Source: G963663495 sp963663495
Lineage (GTDB): Bacteria > Bacteroidota > Rhodothermia > Rhodothermales > Bin80
NCBI GenBank assembly: GCA_963663495.1
Contig: OY760427.1
Coordinates: 5,704,001 to 5,768,000, forward strand
Direction of reading: 5' to 3'
DNA: 64,000 nt
The notes beneath the pieces are model-generated. The model was not told the DNA's origin, made no database searches, and worked only from the letters and a program-made list of their open reading frames with translations. Below are positions 38,188 through 48,428 of this stretch, piece after piece (positions within the stretch are counted from its first letter, which is position 1; every line of letters begins with the position of its first letter). Position numbers and translations under genes: made by a program.

Positions 38188-41153
38188 CAGATCAGGAAAA
38201 CAAACTCTTTCAAATTAAACACGACATGGCAGTAGGCTGTCCAGACCTCCTTATGCTTCCATCCTTCATCGGGGTTTAATCCCAGCCGGGCCGTTTCTTG
38301 CTCAATAAATGCGCGAGCCTGAGCTACCTCGTCAACTTCCGGAGGTCGGGACAAAGCTGTCACGTAAATGTATTCGATCCGGCTGTCGAAATTCAGTTCC
38401 CGCATCCCGGCCACACGCGCGCCCCATTCCCGCGCCTGGTTGGCTACGAATGGGTCATTCAGCATCGTCAGTGACTGGGATGGGACGTTGCTCGTATTCC
38501 GCGCCCCGAAGGTTGAGAACGGGATAGGCATATCAAAGACCAGCATCATGGGAGAAAGAAAATTTCGTCGTACCGCAACATATACGCTCCGTCGGCCCTC
38601 GCCGTCCAAAGGGCCGGAAACAGGGGGTCTGCCACGTCCTTCCATATACTCCGTGAGATGGATAGGTACCGGAGGACCGTACATGGTTGTGTCAAGCCGG
38701 CCCGACACGGCGAGGAGTGCATCGCGTATTGTCTCCGCTTCCAGCCGCCGAATACGGTAGTGACTCAACAGGCGGTTGCCTGGATCTGACCGTACACTCC
38801 CCGCAGCTCTCCGAAAAGCATTCGACATCACAATCTCCCGTAGCATGCCCTTAACAGAATAGTCGAGGTCTTTAAAGCGTCGCGCCAGGTAATCCAATAG
38901 TCCCGGGTGCGTCGGCAGTGCCCCCTGCGCGCCAAAATCGTCAACTGTGGTCACGATGCCCGCCCCAAGCGCGTGGTGCCAGAGGCGATTGACCATCACA
39001 CGAGCCATTAGCGGATTATCGGGGCGTACGATCGCATCCGCGAAGCCCAGCCTGCCGCTCGCAGATTCTGTAAACGAAGTTAAGGTGGGATCCAGCACTG
39101 AAAGGAAGCGGTGGGGGACAGGGTCTCCCTTCAGCGTACGCACGTTGCCCCGTTCAAAGACGGGGCTCATCACGGTGTCTCCGTCAACCAATCCCACAAA
39201 ATGCATTACGTCCTCCAGTCTCGCCGTAATCTGCTGCACGGCCGTCCCGTAGGTTTGAACATTCGGGCGGCTCAAGGCTCCGGTTCGCATAGCGTCATTG
39301 AGAGCCTCAATTTGCGGCACCGAGGCGGTGCCGGCCGCCCATGCGTTTATGCTGGCCCCAAGGTCCACCTTTTGCGGGGGGCTCGGCGGTAACATAGCAG
39401 GTCCGTCATCGTACGCGACTGCGTACGCCACGTCAAAATAGGACGAGTCGTTGCGGTTTAGCTGGTGTAGATTTGTGATATGGTCTCGATTGTGGTACGT
39501 GCCCGCGATGATCTCTACATATGCCTTGCGTCCGCTCCACATCTCCACATCAAACATATACGGTGCCAGCCTGTCAGTCTCCACCGCTTTAATGATCCCT
39601 CCGTGGATTGGAGCCTGGACGAGCTGAAGGTTGTCAATCACAATCCTGATCGTGGACTTGTACCCGGCGGCCATCACCAGAATACTGTCACGCTCAATGG
39701 TGAAGGTGGGAGACCGCAGTGCAGCCGGGATACCGCGTGTGGGATGCAGGCTCGTGATATATCCCGCTGCCAGGCTATCAAGGCGCCCCGCCCGAATCAT
39801 GGGTGCGCCGGAACCGGAGCTCCGTTGCAGCGCGGGGCCCTCCGGGAACCAGCCATCAAACGTACCATCCCGAAAATCTCCTAGGACTTCTGCGGCGACC
39901 GGTTCAAGCGATGGCAAGCCGCTGCGGGTATTTTCCGGCCTGCTGGTCACGCTTGTCACAGGCCTTGCATCAGCAACGTGCCTGGTCCACACGCGCCCGA
40001 TATCCGCACGAAAGTCCTCTTGCAATAACCGCAACGTATCCAGTTGTGCGGTATAGTGGGAGGATAGCAACGGCGAGGCGGCATATCGCGAACTTTCCAC
40101 CATCCCGTACATGGAGTAATAATCCGTCGTGGGGATCGGGTCAAACTTGTGGTCGTGGCACCGTGCGCAGGCCACCGTCAGGCCCAGGAAGGTCTTGGAA
40201 GTGACGTCAATGATGTTTTCAAAGCGCTCGGACTCGTCAACACGCGTGTCAACGGGGCTATGCTTGCCTTCGCCCAGATAGAAGTATGATGTGCCGATGA
40301 CTGATTCGTTGTACCCTCTTTCCGGGTTCTTGCGGGGTGAGGAGAGCAGGTCGCCGGCAAGGTGTTCCCTGATAAGCTGATCGTAGGGCACATCCTGATT
40401 AAAGGCTCGGATCAGGTAGTCGCGATATAGCCACGCATTGTCAATGGTGTAATCAAATTCGTGTCCTTTCGATTCAGCGTACCGCACGAGGTCCATCCAG
40501 TGGCGGGCCCATCGTTCACCGTAACGGGGAGAATCAAGTAGGTCCGTGACCACATCCTCATAGGCTCGACCACCTGCGAAGGCTTCCACCTGGCCGGGAG
40601 AAGGAGGGAGCCCGGTGAGTACGTATGATACCCTTCGCAGCAAGGCTTCTCGGGCGGCGGGCGCAGCAGGCTCCAAGCCTTCGTCAGCCAGACGTTTGTC
40701 AACAAAATGATCAATGCCTGCCGCATCTGGCGGCGGTTCCCGCAATGGCAGGAATGCCCAGTGTTCCTTGTATTCTGCGCCTTGGTTTACCCATTTTTTC
40801 AGTAAAGCTACCTCGCGCGCAGAGAGGACGGTATTCATTTCTGGCGGCGGCATCCGGAATTCCGGATCCTCCGAACTGATGCGGTCAATCAGAAGACTCC
40901 GGCCCGGGCGCCCGGGCGCAATAGCGCGGCCTCCACCCTCGCGCTTAGCTATTGCGGCGTTACGAAGATCAAGACGCAGGTCGGCTTCCCTTGTGCTTTC
41001 ATCCGGTCCGTGGCAAACGTAGCACGAATTGGAAAGAATCGGGCGGATGTGAAAATTGTAGTCAACGATCTCAGGCAGCTCAACGCCGCTCTGAGATGAC
41101 GTACACCCCTGAATCAATAGGGCCGCAACACATCCCAACAGCCGAAGACGCAT
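38187..41153 (-). CDS. PSCyt1-DUF1549-DUF1553 (PSD1) cytochrome c lipoprotein
   Basis: 988 residues. The N-terminal signal ends in LLIQGC (lipobox). The planctomycete-type cytochrome domain has NSCYVCHGPD (heme-binding CxxCH near residues 44-48) and FRMPPPEMN. DUF1549 follows (LPPSPGQVEAF, RYGERWARHWMDLVRYAESKGHEFD). A middle region of ~250 residues looks like a concanavalin-type domain (RSSGSGAPMIRAG). DUF1553 covers the C-terminus (NRLWHHALGAGIVTTVDDFGAQG, SNAFRRAAGS, NVPSQSLTMLNDPFV). It probably transfers electrons during oxidative sugar breakdown together with the DUF1501 partner downstream. Confidence 0.9.
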   Translation of the reverse strand: MRLRLLGCVAALLIQGCTSSQSGVELPEIVDYNFHIRPILSNSCYVCHGPDESTREADLRLDLRNAAIAKREGGGRAIAPGRPGRSLLIDRISSEDPEFRMPPPEMNTVLSAREVALLKKWVNQGAEYKEHWAFLPLREPPPDAAGIDHFVDKRLADEGLEPAAPAAREALLRRVSYVLTGLPPSPGQVEAFAGGRAYEDVVTDLLDSPRYGERWARHWMDLVRYAESKGHEFDYTIDNAWLYRDYLIRAFNQDVPYDQLIREHLAGDLLSSPRKNPERGYNESVIGTSYFYLGEGKHSPVDTRVDESERFENIIDVTSKTFLGLTVACARCHDHKFDPIPTTDYYSMYGMVESSRYAASPLLSSHYTAQLDTLRLLQEDFRADIGRVWTRHVADARPVTSVTSRPENTRSGLPSLEPVAAEVLGDFRDGTFDGWFPEGPALQRSSGSGAPMIRAGRLDSLAAGYITSLHPTRGIPAALRSPTFTIERDSILVMAAGYKSTIRIVIDNLQLVQAPIHGGIIKAVETDRLAPYMFDVEMWSGRKAYVEIIAGTYHNRDHITNLHQLNRNDSSYFDVAYAVAYDDGPAMLPPSPPQKVDLGASINAWAAGTASVPQIEALNDAMRTGALSRPNVQTYGTAVQQITARLEDVMHFVGLVDGDTVMSPVFERGNVRTLKGDPVPHRFLSVLDPTLTSFTESASGRLGFADAIVRPDNPLMARVMVNRLWHHALGAGIVTTVDDFGAQGALPTHPGLLDYLARRFKDLDYSVKGMLREIVMSNAFRRAAGSVRSDPGNRLLSHYRIRRLEAETIRDALLAVSGRLDTTMYGPPVPIHLTEYMEGRGRPPVSGPLDGEGRRSVYVAVRRNFLSPMMLVFDMPIPFSTFGARNTSNVPSQSLTMLNDPFVANQAREWGARVAGMRELNFDSRIEYIYVTALSRPPEVDEVAQARAFIEQETARLGLNPDEGWKHKEVWTAYCHVVFNLKEFVFLI

Positions 41154-41202
41154 CTAATTCTGTTTCTTATTCCCTGCCAAAGTGCAGCGATGGGAAAAAG
41201 TA

Positions 41203-41350
41203 GGGGGTTATATGGCTGAGTGCCACGCTTTTTCGCAGGAGTTACTTTTTGTGCTTTGGTGGTGCATACAGGATGGTTTTCGCCAGTTTTTCATAATCGG
41301 TTCCCGCTTTTCACGAAAAGACTGCAATTTTTTCAAATAATCCAACCTAA
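41203..41350. mobile_element. Solo left-end fragment of TnpB/IS1595-like element
   Basis: GGGGGTTATATGGCTGAG and the following ~145 bases match the outer left end of the TnpB elements (GGTGGTGCATACAGGATGG, CGCTTTTCACGAAAAGACTG). The rest of the element is missing. Confidence 0.7.
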
Positions 41351-41600
41351 CTTCGCCATTTCGTAGTGCTACTAACCTACGGAATTCTCCCGTGGCCATA
41401 TTTGGACCGTTTTTTCAGGAACAATGGATGGTGAGATTTACCGGATCGGTTGGAGTTGGGTTAGGGTGGTTTGAATCCCTGATTACCTGGTGTTTTGCCG
41501 CCTGTTTCGCTGCGATCTATCTCGGATCGTTTCCATCGGACGTAGCTCTGGTGGCTCCATCTGGAGTACGCTATCTCAACCGTTGTGAAGGGACCATACG

Positions 41601-42764
41601 TCATGAGTCTGGAGGCTTCTGGCTCACCGATGCACTCGCTTCCTCCACATGCTCGGTCACGGTGCGGGTCGCATCGGGATCATACACGTATCCCAGTACC
41701 GCAAAGAACTGTACCATACACGGAGGCAGATCCTGATCCACCTCCGTGATCAGGTACCGATATTGGTTCTTAACCATCTTGGTCGTAGTCCGACGAATCC
41801 TGTTCAACCTGTCTCGGATCGTCGCCCAACTATCATGAATCCCGTGTTCCTTGAGTCTGGTGCGAACCAGATGGGCAGCATGATAAGCCAGTACCGTGAT
41901 GAACAGATGCCCTTCAATGCGGTCATCTCTGCTGTGGTAGATGGGCCGTAGACCGAGGTCCGATTTCATGACTCTGAATGTGCGCTCAATCTCTGTAAGT
42001 CGCCAGTAATTTTGTGCAACCTTTTCCACCGACCATCCGGTATGACTGGTCCGAAGCACATACCCTCCGCTGGCCTGGGTGCGACGCGCATGCGACGCAC
42101 GCCGGGTCACCGTAACGGATTCTGCATGCTTGGTGCCCTCCTTTTTGCTGACCTCTACCTCATACAGGTGTGAGACCTTCTTGTACTTTTCCTTCAGACG
42201 ACCAACCTTTATCGTGACCTTTTCATAGTTCTTCAAGTACCCGGGTTTCGAGAGCCCCTCATGTAGTGTAGTGAGCGCCTTCACAAACTTCTTGCATTGG
42301 GTTTCAAGGATCTGATCCTCCTTCGCCTGCTTGGCCTCACTGTGCACAAACACGCGCAGTTCCGCATTGTCTTCAACGTCTTTTTCATCTTCAACATCTT
42401 CAACATCTTTTTCCTTTTTGGTGACCTTCCAGGCTTTGATCTTGACTCCCCCTGCGGTCGTAAACTGTTGATCCGGCTTGTTTTCGGGGACTGGAGGGGC
42501 TTTGGAACGCTCCACGGTGATCCAGTCCAGTCCCTGTTCTTTCAGGTACTGCAGATTCTGCTCCGTCGCAATGCCGGAATCGATAATCACTGTGGGCGTA
42601 CCGCCGTTTAGTTTCTCAATCGCCTCTTTGAGTGTTGCCGGTTCCCCTGCATTGCCCGGCAGGATCTGCACATTGCGGGAGAACCCCGAACCATCCAGGG
42701 TGAGCGCCAGCGTAACCAACGGACAATCACTGCGCTTCTCCTTGCTGCGCCCATGCGACAACAA
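41601..42764 (-). pseudogene. IS1634-like transposase (IS4 superfamily), N-terminally truncated
   Basis: 387 codons remain of a family usually ~550 residues long. Visible blocks are GRSKEKRSDCPLVTLALTLDG, VIIDSGIATEQNLQYL (catalytic Asp), a lysine/aspartate-rich insertion (KKEKDVEDVEDEKD), YEVEVSKKEG, and WRLTEIERTFRVMKSDLGLRPIYH with the catalytic Glu. The first catalytic Asp and DNA-binding part are gone. The frame breaks upstream exactly at an IS66-type terminus, suggesting an IS66 insertion followed by deletion. Confidence 0.75.
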
Positions 42765-42775
42765 CTTCCCTTTCG

Positions 42776-42812
42776 TATCCGTCCGGTGAAGTACATTATA
42801 AACGAGGGCATT
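42776..42812. mobile_element. Orphan IS66-type terminus
   Basis: GTATCCGTCCGGTGAAGTAC and the next ~15 bases match the right terminus of the IS66 element at 12328 (complement), then homology stops. It abuts the truncated IS1634-like gene. Confidence 0.6.
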
Positions 42813-42919
42813 CCGCTGGTGAAATTACTTCACAACGCCAGTTAACGACGACAGGATCACTGAGCTGATCGCGGTTGCAATTGAGGCTGATGGTTGTTAG
42901 CAAGTGGCATGCTGCATCC

Positions 42920-44281
42920 CTACGCTGGAGGGCACTTCTCTGCACCCGATGGGTGTCTCCTGAAAATGTCGTATATCAGCGCTGCGAAAATGAGCCCATA
43001 CTCTACGGGGCGCACCCAGAAAGGGTGACCGAAGGGATGCATATCCAGATCGTTAAGGTTCAGGCCGGAGACATACGCTAATAAGACTGCGAAGGAAGCG
43101 GTCCATGCCCAAGCACTTGGACGGATGGCCGCGAAGGGTAGAAGCCAAAGAAGGTACCAGGGATTTACGACCGGCCCGAGGGCCAACACTCCGCCGTAGA
43201 CCCAGTCACCCCTGACAACCGACCTTGAAGTGTTGTTTCTGAACCACAGGTAGTAGCCAGCCAGTATCAATGTGAGCAGCAGACCGCACAGCCCTCGTGC
43301 TAGGTAGTACGGTAACCAAGGCTTTAGTAGACCGAGAAAGGCCGCATTATACTCCCAACCTCGTGCAAACACGAGTAGCGACTGCAAGTCCGTACTGCCT
43401 TGCAGCACAAAAGGCAAATAGAGTAACCCCAACACCGCTGCAAAAAGACCCCAGTGGCGTAGTCGGGCACGCACCAGGACAAACGGTACAACGGCAAGTG
43501 CAATGACTTTGGCGCCCACAGCAAGTGCCAGGAAGGCGGCAGCGCCGTGCCATCTGTCCTGCAGGGCAAATAGCACTGCCGCGAGCACAAGAAATATGGC
43601 GACTCCGTCAGGGTGCGCGGTAAAGGCGATCTCCTTGATCACAAGAGGATTCCAAGCGTACAGCAGTACTCCCGGTAGCGGTGCCAGTCGAATCAGCAAG
43701 CCAATGGTCATCAGGTCGAAGACTACCATCAGCGCCTGCAATGCGGTGACGCTGCCGGGGCTGATACCGTATCCCGTAAGGAATACGAGCTGTGTCACCG
43801 GACCGTAGATTGTCGGCAACTCAGGGTAGTTGATGCCGTCCAATATTCTTTGAAACTGATCCGGTACCCGGGCATCACCAAAAAATGCCTCCGGGGGCAG
43901 ACTGTAAGGGGTACCATCCTGGATGAAACGAAAGGCATCCCACAGGTACCTGTAGAAGTCGTCTTCGTAAAACGGGCCGCCGACCAGACCGCAGACTCGG
44001 AAGACAACAGCCCATCCAATTAGCCTCGTGAGAGAGATTCTTGCGTCAGGATGGCGACGGCAATAGCAAAAAAGACCAAGAATGATCGCAGCGACCCAGA
44101 CAGCAATGCTAAGAAACAGGCGCAGCGGTGGGTCACCGCCGGCCCGGACGGTCCAGGCAAGCAGGCCGTAGGCCAACAGGCATCCGATACCTGCTGCATC
44201 AATAGGAGTCAGAAACCGCTTGGGCCCTTTCTGGACTTGCGGCCTGCGTAACCATCCCGACACTATGGAGCCCAAAGCCAT
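42920..44281 (-). CDS. Polytopic membrane glycosyltransferase (GT87/mannosyltransferase-like)
   Basis: 453 residues with about a dozen hydrophobic helices. The first external loop has FYEDDFYRYLWDAFRF, matching the (E/D)DxYRYLWDG motif of polyprenyl-phosphate-sugar dependent transferases such as bacterial alpha-mannosyltransferases. YGPVTQLVF and NPWYLLWLLPF are also typical. It would transfer a sugar from a lipid carrier to a glycan or lipid on the outer face of the inner membrane. The neighbours give no pathway hint: an IS remnant lies downstream and a lipoprotein gene is divergent. Confidence 0.75.
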   Translation of the reverse strand: MALGSIVSGWLRRPQVQKGPKRFLTPIDAAGIGCLLAYGLLAWTVRAGGDPPLRLFLSIAVWVAAIILGLFCYCRRHPDARISLTRLIGWAVVFRVCGLVGGPFYEDDFYRYLWDAFRFIQDGTPYSLPPEAFFGDARVPDQFQRILDGINYPELPTIYGPVTQLVFLTGYGISPGSVTALQALMVVFDLMTIGLLIRLAPLPGVLLYAWNPLVIKEIAFTAHPDGVAIFLVLAAVLFALQDRWHGAAAFLALAVGAKVIALAVVPFVLVRARLRHWGLFAAVLGLLYLPFVLQGSTDLQSLLVFARGWEYNAAFLGLLKPWLPYYLARGLCGLLLTLILAGYYLWFRNNTSRSVVRGDWVYGGVLALGPVVNPWYLLWLLPFAAIRPSAWAWTASFAVLLAYVSGLNLNDLDMHPFGHPFWVRPVEYGLIFAALIYDIFRRHPSGAEKCPPA

Positions 44282-44748
44282 ACGTTATGCACGCTGGATT
44301 TCATGCCATCCGAGCCAGTCTCTGCGACCAGGTGTATGCCATATCCCATGACGATGGCCGATAGGCCCAGGCAAACGGGATCCGAGGTCACAACAGCGCA
44401 TCCATATGTAACATTTGCGTGGGCACCCAACCTTCGACCTTCAATCATGCAGCAACTGGACTCGCACCATCAATATGTATCGCGTAGCACCAAAATAAAA
44501 GCGTTCGGACATGACCCGTGCGGTCTCAACGTTTGTCCGGCTTCGGCGCAATGGGTGGTGCAATTTTCTTGACCGTTCGGTTGCCAATTCATGAAAAAAC
44601 CCCAATACGACCAAAACTAGAGCAAGAAAACGCCGGATAAATGCTCGTGGCGCCGGGATATGTGCGGTGCAGTGGAAAAAAAGTTGTATTCTTCAACTGA
44701 TTTGCCTTAATTCCCCTAACAATCTTTTAAATCAAGCTCGCAAGAGAC
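44282..44748. other. Divergent intergenic region
   Basis: This separates the glycosyltransferase from the acidic lipoprotein. It should hold both promoters, but no clear motif is assignable. A 61-codon minus-strand frame (44263-44448) ends inside the glycosyltransferase start and is not recognised. Confidence 0.4.
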
Positions 44749-45036
44749 ATGAACACGATTAAAAACCTTCTGATTGTCAGCTTTTGCATGATGTTTTTCT
44801 TGGTCTCGGCGTGTAGCAATGAAGCTGCACAGGATGAGGCGGAGATGATGGATGACATGGAGATGATGGATGAGTCTGATGACATGATGGATGCCGATGA
44901 AGGCATGTCCGACATAGACATGGATGACGATTCCACCGGCCATGATATGGATATGGAGGACATGGATGGCGAAGAGATGATGGATGAGGAGATGATGGAT
45001 GAGGAGATGATGGATGAAGAAGGGTCCGACGGATAG
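44749..45036 (+). CDS. Small acidic, methionine-rich lipoprotein
   Basis: 95 residues. The lipoprotein signal MNTIKNLLIVSFCMMFFLVSAC is followed by a mature part made almost only of Asp, Glu and Met: EMMDDMEMMDESDDMMD, and three tandem EEMMD repeats near the C-terminus encoded by GATGATGGATGAG repeats. Met/acid-rich tails could bind metal ions such as copper or calcium, but this is a guess. No known family recognised. The in-frame DNA repeats could vary in number by slippage. Confidence 0.7.
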   Translation: MNTIKNLLIVSFCMMFFLVSACSNEAAQDEAEMMDDMEMMDESDDMMDADEGMSDIDMDDDSTGHDMDMEDMDGEEMMDEEMMDEEMMDEEGSDG

Positions 45037-45250
45037 GGATGATGGCGTTGGTCACCGGTAGCGGTGGCCAAGTGCGGTTTGGTTTACGTGGCACGTAGGC
45101 ACGTAAGCGTGAGGCGGGGAGATTTCTGTGCTTGACAGGAGGCGCTGCCGGAATCGGGTGCGGCCCCTGCGCGCTTGTTGGCCGCCCCGAGTGAGGATGC
45201 CACGGCTCGGTGCTGGTTCGGGAAGATGTGTTTGACTTCAGCCAGTCGCA

Positions 45251-45910
45251 TTGCGCTCGTTACAGGCAGTTCTACAGATCTCGGAAAAGCTACAGCCTTT
45301 GCCCTCGCCCGCGCTGGCGTTCATGTAGCCTTTAATGTTCGCTAACAACGAGGAACGCGCACAAAGGACCTTTGCAGAATTTCAGGCGGCGGGGGGCGCG
45401 GGATACTGGTTCGCGCCGATGTCACGAAGGAGGAGGATGTCGACAAGCTAGTTCGGCAAATAAACCAGGACCTAGGCTCCATTGACATCCTGGTACCGAA
45501 CGCTACGCCCGCACAATCCCAGAGGCATATTGAGGACTACGACTGGGAGGATTACAGTCGTATGGTGGACTCTTTCATAAAGAGCCCATTCCTGTTGACT
45601 CGCGCGTGCCTGCCTGCCTGCAATGAAGAAGAACAAGTGGGGGCGTATTGTGAACATAATATCGGAGGTGTATTCGCTGGGCGTTGCCCCCTTCTCCGCC
45701 TACGCCGCTGCCAAGGCCGGACAGGTGGGATTGTCAAGAAGTCTGGCAACGGAGCTGGCACCAGATGGCATCACCGTCAACATGGTGTCTCCTGGTTGGA
45801 TACCGGTTGAAAGATATCGGCGCTTCCCGCAGCATATGCGCGATGCATACCTTGAGACGATTCCCGCAGGAAGGTGGGGGAATCCAAACGGTGATCTATC
45901 CGGCCAATAA
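45251..45910 (+). pseudogene. Short-chain dehydrogenase/reductase, degraded
   Basis: Successive frames give IALVTGSSTDLGKATAFALARAG (NAD(P)-binding TGxxxxxG variant), RADVTKEEDVDKLVRQINQDLGSIDILV, GRIVNIISE, SAYAAAKAGQVGLSRSLATELAPDG (catalytic Tyr/Lys) and VNMVSPGW. It resembles 3-oxoacyl-ACP-reductase-type SDRs. A stop near 45340 and frameshifts near 45370 and 45620 break it; the last third alone forms a 95-codon frame (45623-45910). The C-terminus is also lost. Not functional. Confidence 0.85.
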
Positions 45911-46010
45911 GGAGCCTACGGCTGTGCACGGAGGGGTAGTCATCAAGGGAGCCAAGGCGAATGTGAAAAGACTACCCTGTGCTAAGAAGGTGTCGTAATT
46001 ATCATCAGCA

Positions 46011-46287
46011 TTATTGCAGCGCGTACGATCCATAAGTGCTTGCCGGAACATGAGTACGGTCGTGGTACGATGCGTGCGGAATTGGAGGGCGCATCGTAGC
46101 GTGGTTGGTAGGATTGACGGGTTTACGTTGCTACATACACGCGTGGCTGTCCACTATGCCTGCAGATGGCACGTTTGAAGCCGCTACCACGGTGTGCATG
46201 CGTGCAAAAGGGCTCATATAGGCTGTTCAGTAAGGAAAAACGTGCCTGAATCTGCCTGCAACACGCCAACGAGGCCGTAAATCATGC
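46011..46287. repeat. Diverged long-unit repeat relative, copy 1
   Basis: ATTATTGCAGCGCGTACGATCCATAAG-like sequence, GTGCGTGCGGAATTGG, GTGCAAAAGGGCTCATATAG, AAACGTGCCTGAATCTGCC and CAACGAGGCCGTAAATCATGCG follow the same order as landmarks in the long-unit block of 1090-4817. Two further tandem relatives follow. No protein frame is kept. Confidence 0.55.
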
Positions 46288-46403
46288 GTACAGGTCAATT
46301 AGTGAGGTGGAGTCGTTAAGCAGGACAATATTATCCTGGACAAACCACCGAAGCTGTAAGCAGCTCTACTGTAGAAACGCGTACAGCTCCGCAGCGATAG
46401 TAT

Positions 46404-46690
46404 ATGCTGAAAGATGGATACGGTCGTGCAATGCCACGGTGCGTGCGATAATGGGTGCTGGATCGTGCTATGTGACAGGTTCGGCCGCCAATTAGGGGGT
46501 AATAGCGCTATAGAGGCGCGGTGTAAGGCCTCTGTAGACGATGTACCGCGTCACTCGCCATGAGCGGAGGACACGCATGCCCCAGCCAAAGCCGTATCGG
46601 AGCGCCCAAAAGGGCTGTTCTCAGACGTTCACCGGACTGAATAGCACCCAAAACCGCCGAAAACGCGCCAACGAGGTCGTAAATCACGCG
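46404..46690. repeat. Diverged long-unit repeat relative, copy 2
   Basis: GATACGGTCGTGCAATGCC, CGGTGCGTGCGATAATGG, GCCCAAAAGGGCTGTTCTC, AAACGCGCCAACGAGGTCG and TAAATCACGCGTA align with copies 1 and 3 and with the long-unit block. The middle is strongly diverged. Confidence 0.5.
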
Positions 46691-46714
46691 TACCGTGATC
46701 AGTCCTGCCAATAA

Positions 46715-46955
46715 GACTGCCTACTGCCGGAACAGGAGTTCGATCGTGGTGCGATGCGTGCGGTATTGGATGATAGGATTGGCGCGTTTAGGTCGTTACA
46801 CCCGCGTGGAAGGTTAGCATACCTGCAGATGGTACGCTTGAAGCTGCTACCGCGGTGTCAGCGCGTGCAAAAAGGGCTCATATAGGCTGTTCAGTAAGGA
46901 GAAACGCGCCTGAATCTGCCTGCAACACGGCAACGACACCGTAAATCACGCGGCA
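46715..46955. repeat. Diverged long-unit repeat relative, copy 3
   Basis: GACTGCCTACTGCCGGAAC, GATGCGTGCGGTATTGG, GCGTGCAAAAAGGGCTCATA and AACACGGCAACGACACCGTA match copy 1 closely. The last element matches the CAAAACGCCGACGACACC stretch of the main array. Confidence 0.55.
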
Positions 46956-47301
46956 GATACTTGCGGGCTTGATAACCGCTGCAAAAGTCCATAATTCTTT
47001 GATCAGAACTACAATCAGGGGTGTCAGGATGAGCGCAGAATCTGTACATTATAGCCGTTCCAGCCGGCACCGACCGGATTTTCAGCCAACAAGGAATGGC
47101 ACGCCGCCCCCGCCACTTAACTCCGTTATGAATAAGGGAGGATGATAGGGGCGGTAATCCTTGTGGGTGCTGTCGCGGATGAGGTCGTGCGGCGGTTGCG
47201 GGCGCGGAATGCTAAGCGCGGCGGATAGATCGACGCAGGATGGTTGCGGGAGTGTGTGCTGGGCAGTACTATAGGCTGAGGCTTACAAAAAGTTAGACGC
47301 G
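46956..47301. other. No recognisable gene
   Basis: Upstream region of the ThuA gene, following the diverged repeats. No motif or frame supported. Confidence 0.4.
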
Positions 47302-48150
47302 ATGCTATTATATATTCTCGCCGGGCTGCTGTTAGTCCCACGTGTGCTGATCCTTACCGGTCAAAACAACCATGACTGGGAACGGACAGTGGCTCATTTG
47401 GAGGCTATTCTCAATGAAGGAGATTACTTCGAGGTGAATACCGTCCTGACTCCCGCGCAGGATGCCTCGTGGGAAGGATTTGACGTGGATTTTTCTTTGT
47501 ATGATGTGGTTGTCTCCGCGTACAACGGTGAGCAATGGCCGGAAGACCTGCGGCGGTCGTTTGAAATGTATGTCGCGGAAGGTGGGACTGTTGTGATGCA
47601 GCATGCTGCCAACAATCCTTTCCCCGGATGGAAGGCGTTTGAGCAAATGGTGGGACTGTTGTGGAGAGGTCCAGATGGCGGTGACCGTGTATTCGTTGAT
47701 AACGATGGCGAACTGGTACGTGTCCCGGCAGGCGACGGCATTGGTGCCGGGCATGGAAGGCTGCACGATTGGAGTATCACCACGCGTGCCCCTGAGCATC
47801 CCATATTCAGAGGCTTTCCCACTGAGTGGCTGCATCCCTACGACGAACTTTATCACGGCCAGCGCGGACCCGCCGAAAACCTGCATGTCCTTGCCACAGC
47901 ATATTCAAGTCCCGAACACGGGGGTACGGGCAAGCATGAACTGATGGTATGGTGGATCCCTTATGGCGAGGGCAAGGTGCTGACGCTCCTGCCGGGACAC
48001 TTGTGGGCCGGGCAGGAAGATGACCGCGCGCTACGTTGCGTGGGGTTCAGGACGCTTCTGGCACGCAGCGTGCAGTGGCTCGCGCTCGGCGTTGTTACAT
48101 TGCCTTTACCGGAGGACTTTCCGACTTTAGATCAGACGAGAATACGATGA
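47302..48150 (+). CDS. ThuA-domain protein (trehalose-utilisation-like)
   Basis: 282 residues. A short hydrophobic N-terminus precedes VLILTGQNNHDWERTVAHLEAIL, the ThuA/GATase-like first strand. YDVVVSAYNGEQWPED, GTVVMQHAANNPFPGW and GRLHDWSITTRAPEHPIFRGFP are family hallmarks, as is EGKVLTLLPGHLW. ThuA-like proteins take part in (keto-)disaccharide use and often sit next to DUF1080 proteins. Here the stop overlaps the DUF1080 start in ATGA, so the two formed a coupled operon before the TnpB element broke the second gene. Confidence 0.85.
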   Translation: MLLYILAGLLLVPRVLILTGQNNHDWERTVAHLEAILNEGDYFEVNTVLTPAQDASWEGFDVDFSLYDVVVSAYNGEQWPEDLRRSFEMYVAEGGTVVMQHAANNPFPGWKAFEQMVGLLWRGPDGGDRVFVDNDGELVRVPAGDGIGAGHGRLHDWSITTRAPEHPIFRGFPTEWLHPYDELYHGQRGPAENLHVLATAYSSPEHGGTGKHELMVWWIPYGEGKVLTLLPGHLWAGQEDDRALRCVGFRTLLARSVQWLALGVVTLPLPEDFPTLDQTRIR

Positions 48151-48428
48151 CGATGCGGAACATGCTTATTGCGGGGTTCATGTTTATTACGGCATGGTCG
48201 GCCAGCGCTCAGGATGCCGATACGTCATGGATTTCGCTTTTCAACGGTGAATCGTTGGATGGCTGGAAGGCCTCCGAGTACCCTGCTTCCTTTGCTGTAG
48301 AGGAGGGGACCATCGTTGCCCACGGAGAGCGGGCGCACCTGTTTTATGTGGCTACGACCGACTTTACCAATTTTCATTTCAAGGCAGATGTTCGGACGGC
48401 TTCCAGAGCAAATTCCGGCATTTATTTT
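48147..48428 (+). pseudogene. DUF1080 (3-keto-disaccharide hydrolase-like) gene, 5' part
   Basis: A signal peptide (NMLIAGFMFITAWSASAQ) is followed by ISLFNGESLDGWKASEYPASFAVEEG and FHFKADVRTASRANSGIYF, typical of the DUF1080 concanavalin-like fold. The TnpB element enters within the codons after SGIYF. The 3' part resumes in frame at 49912. Confidence 0.9.
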
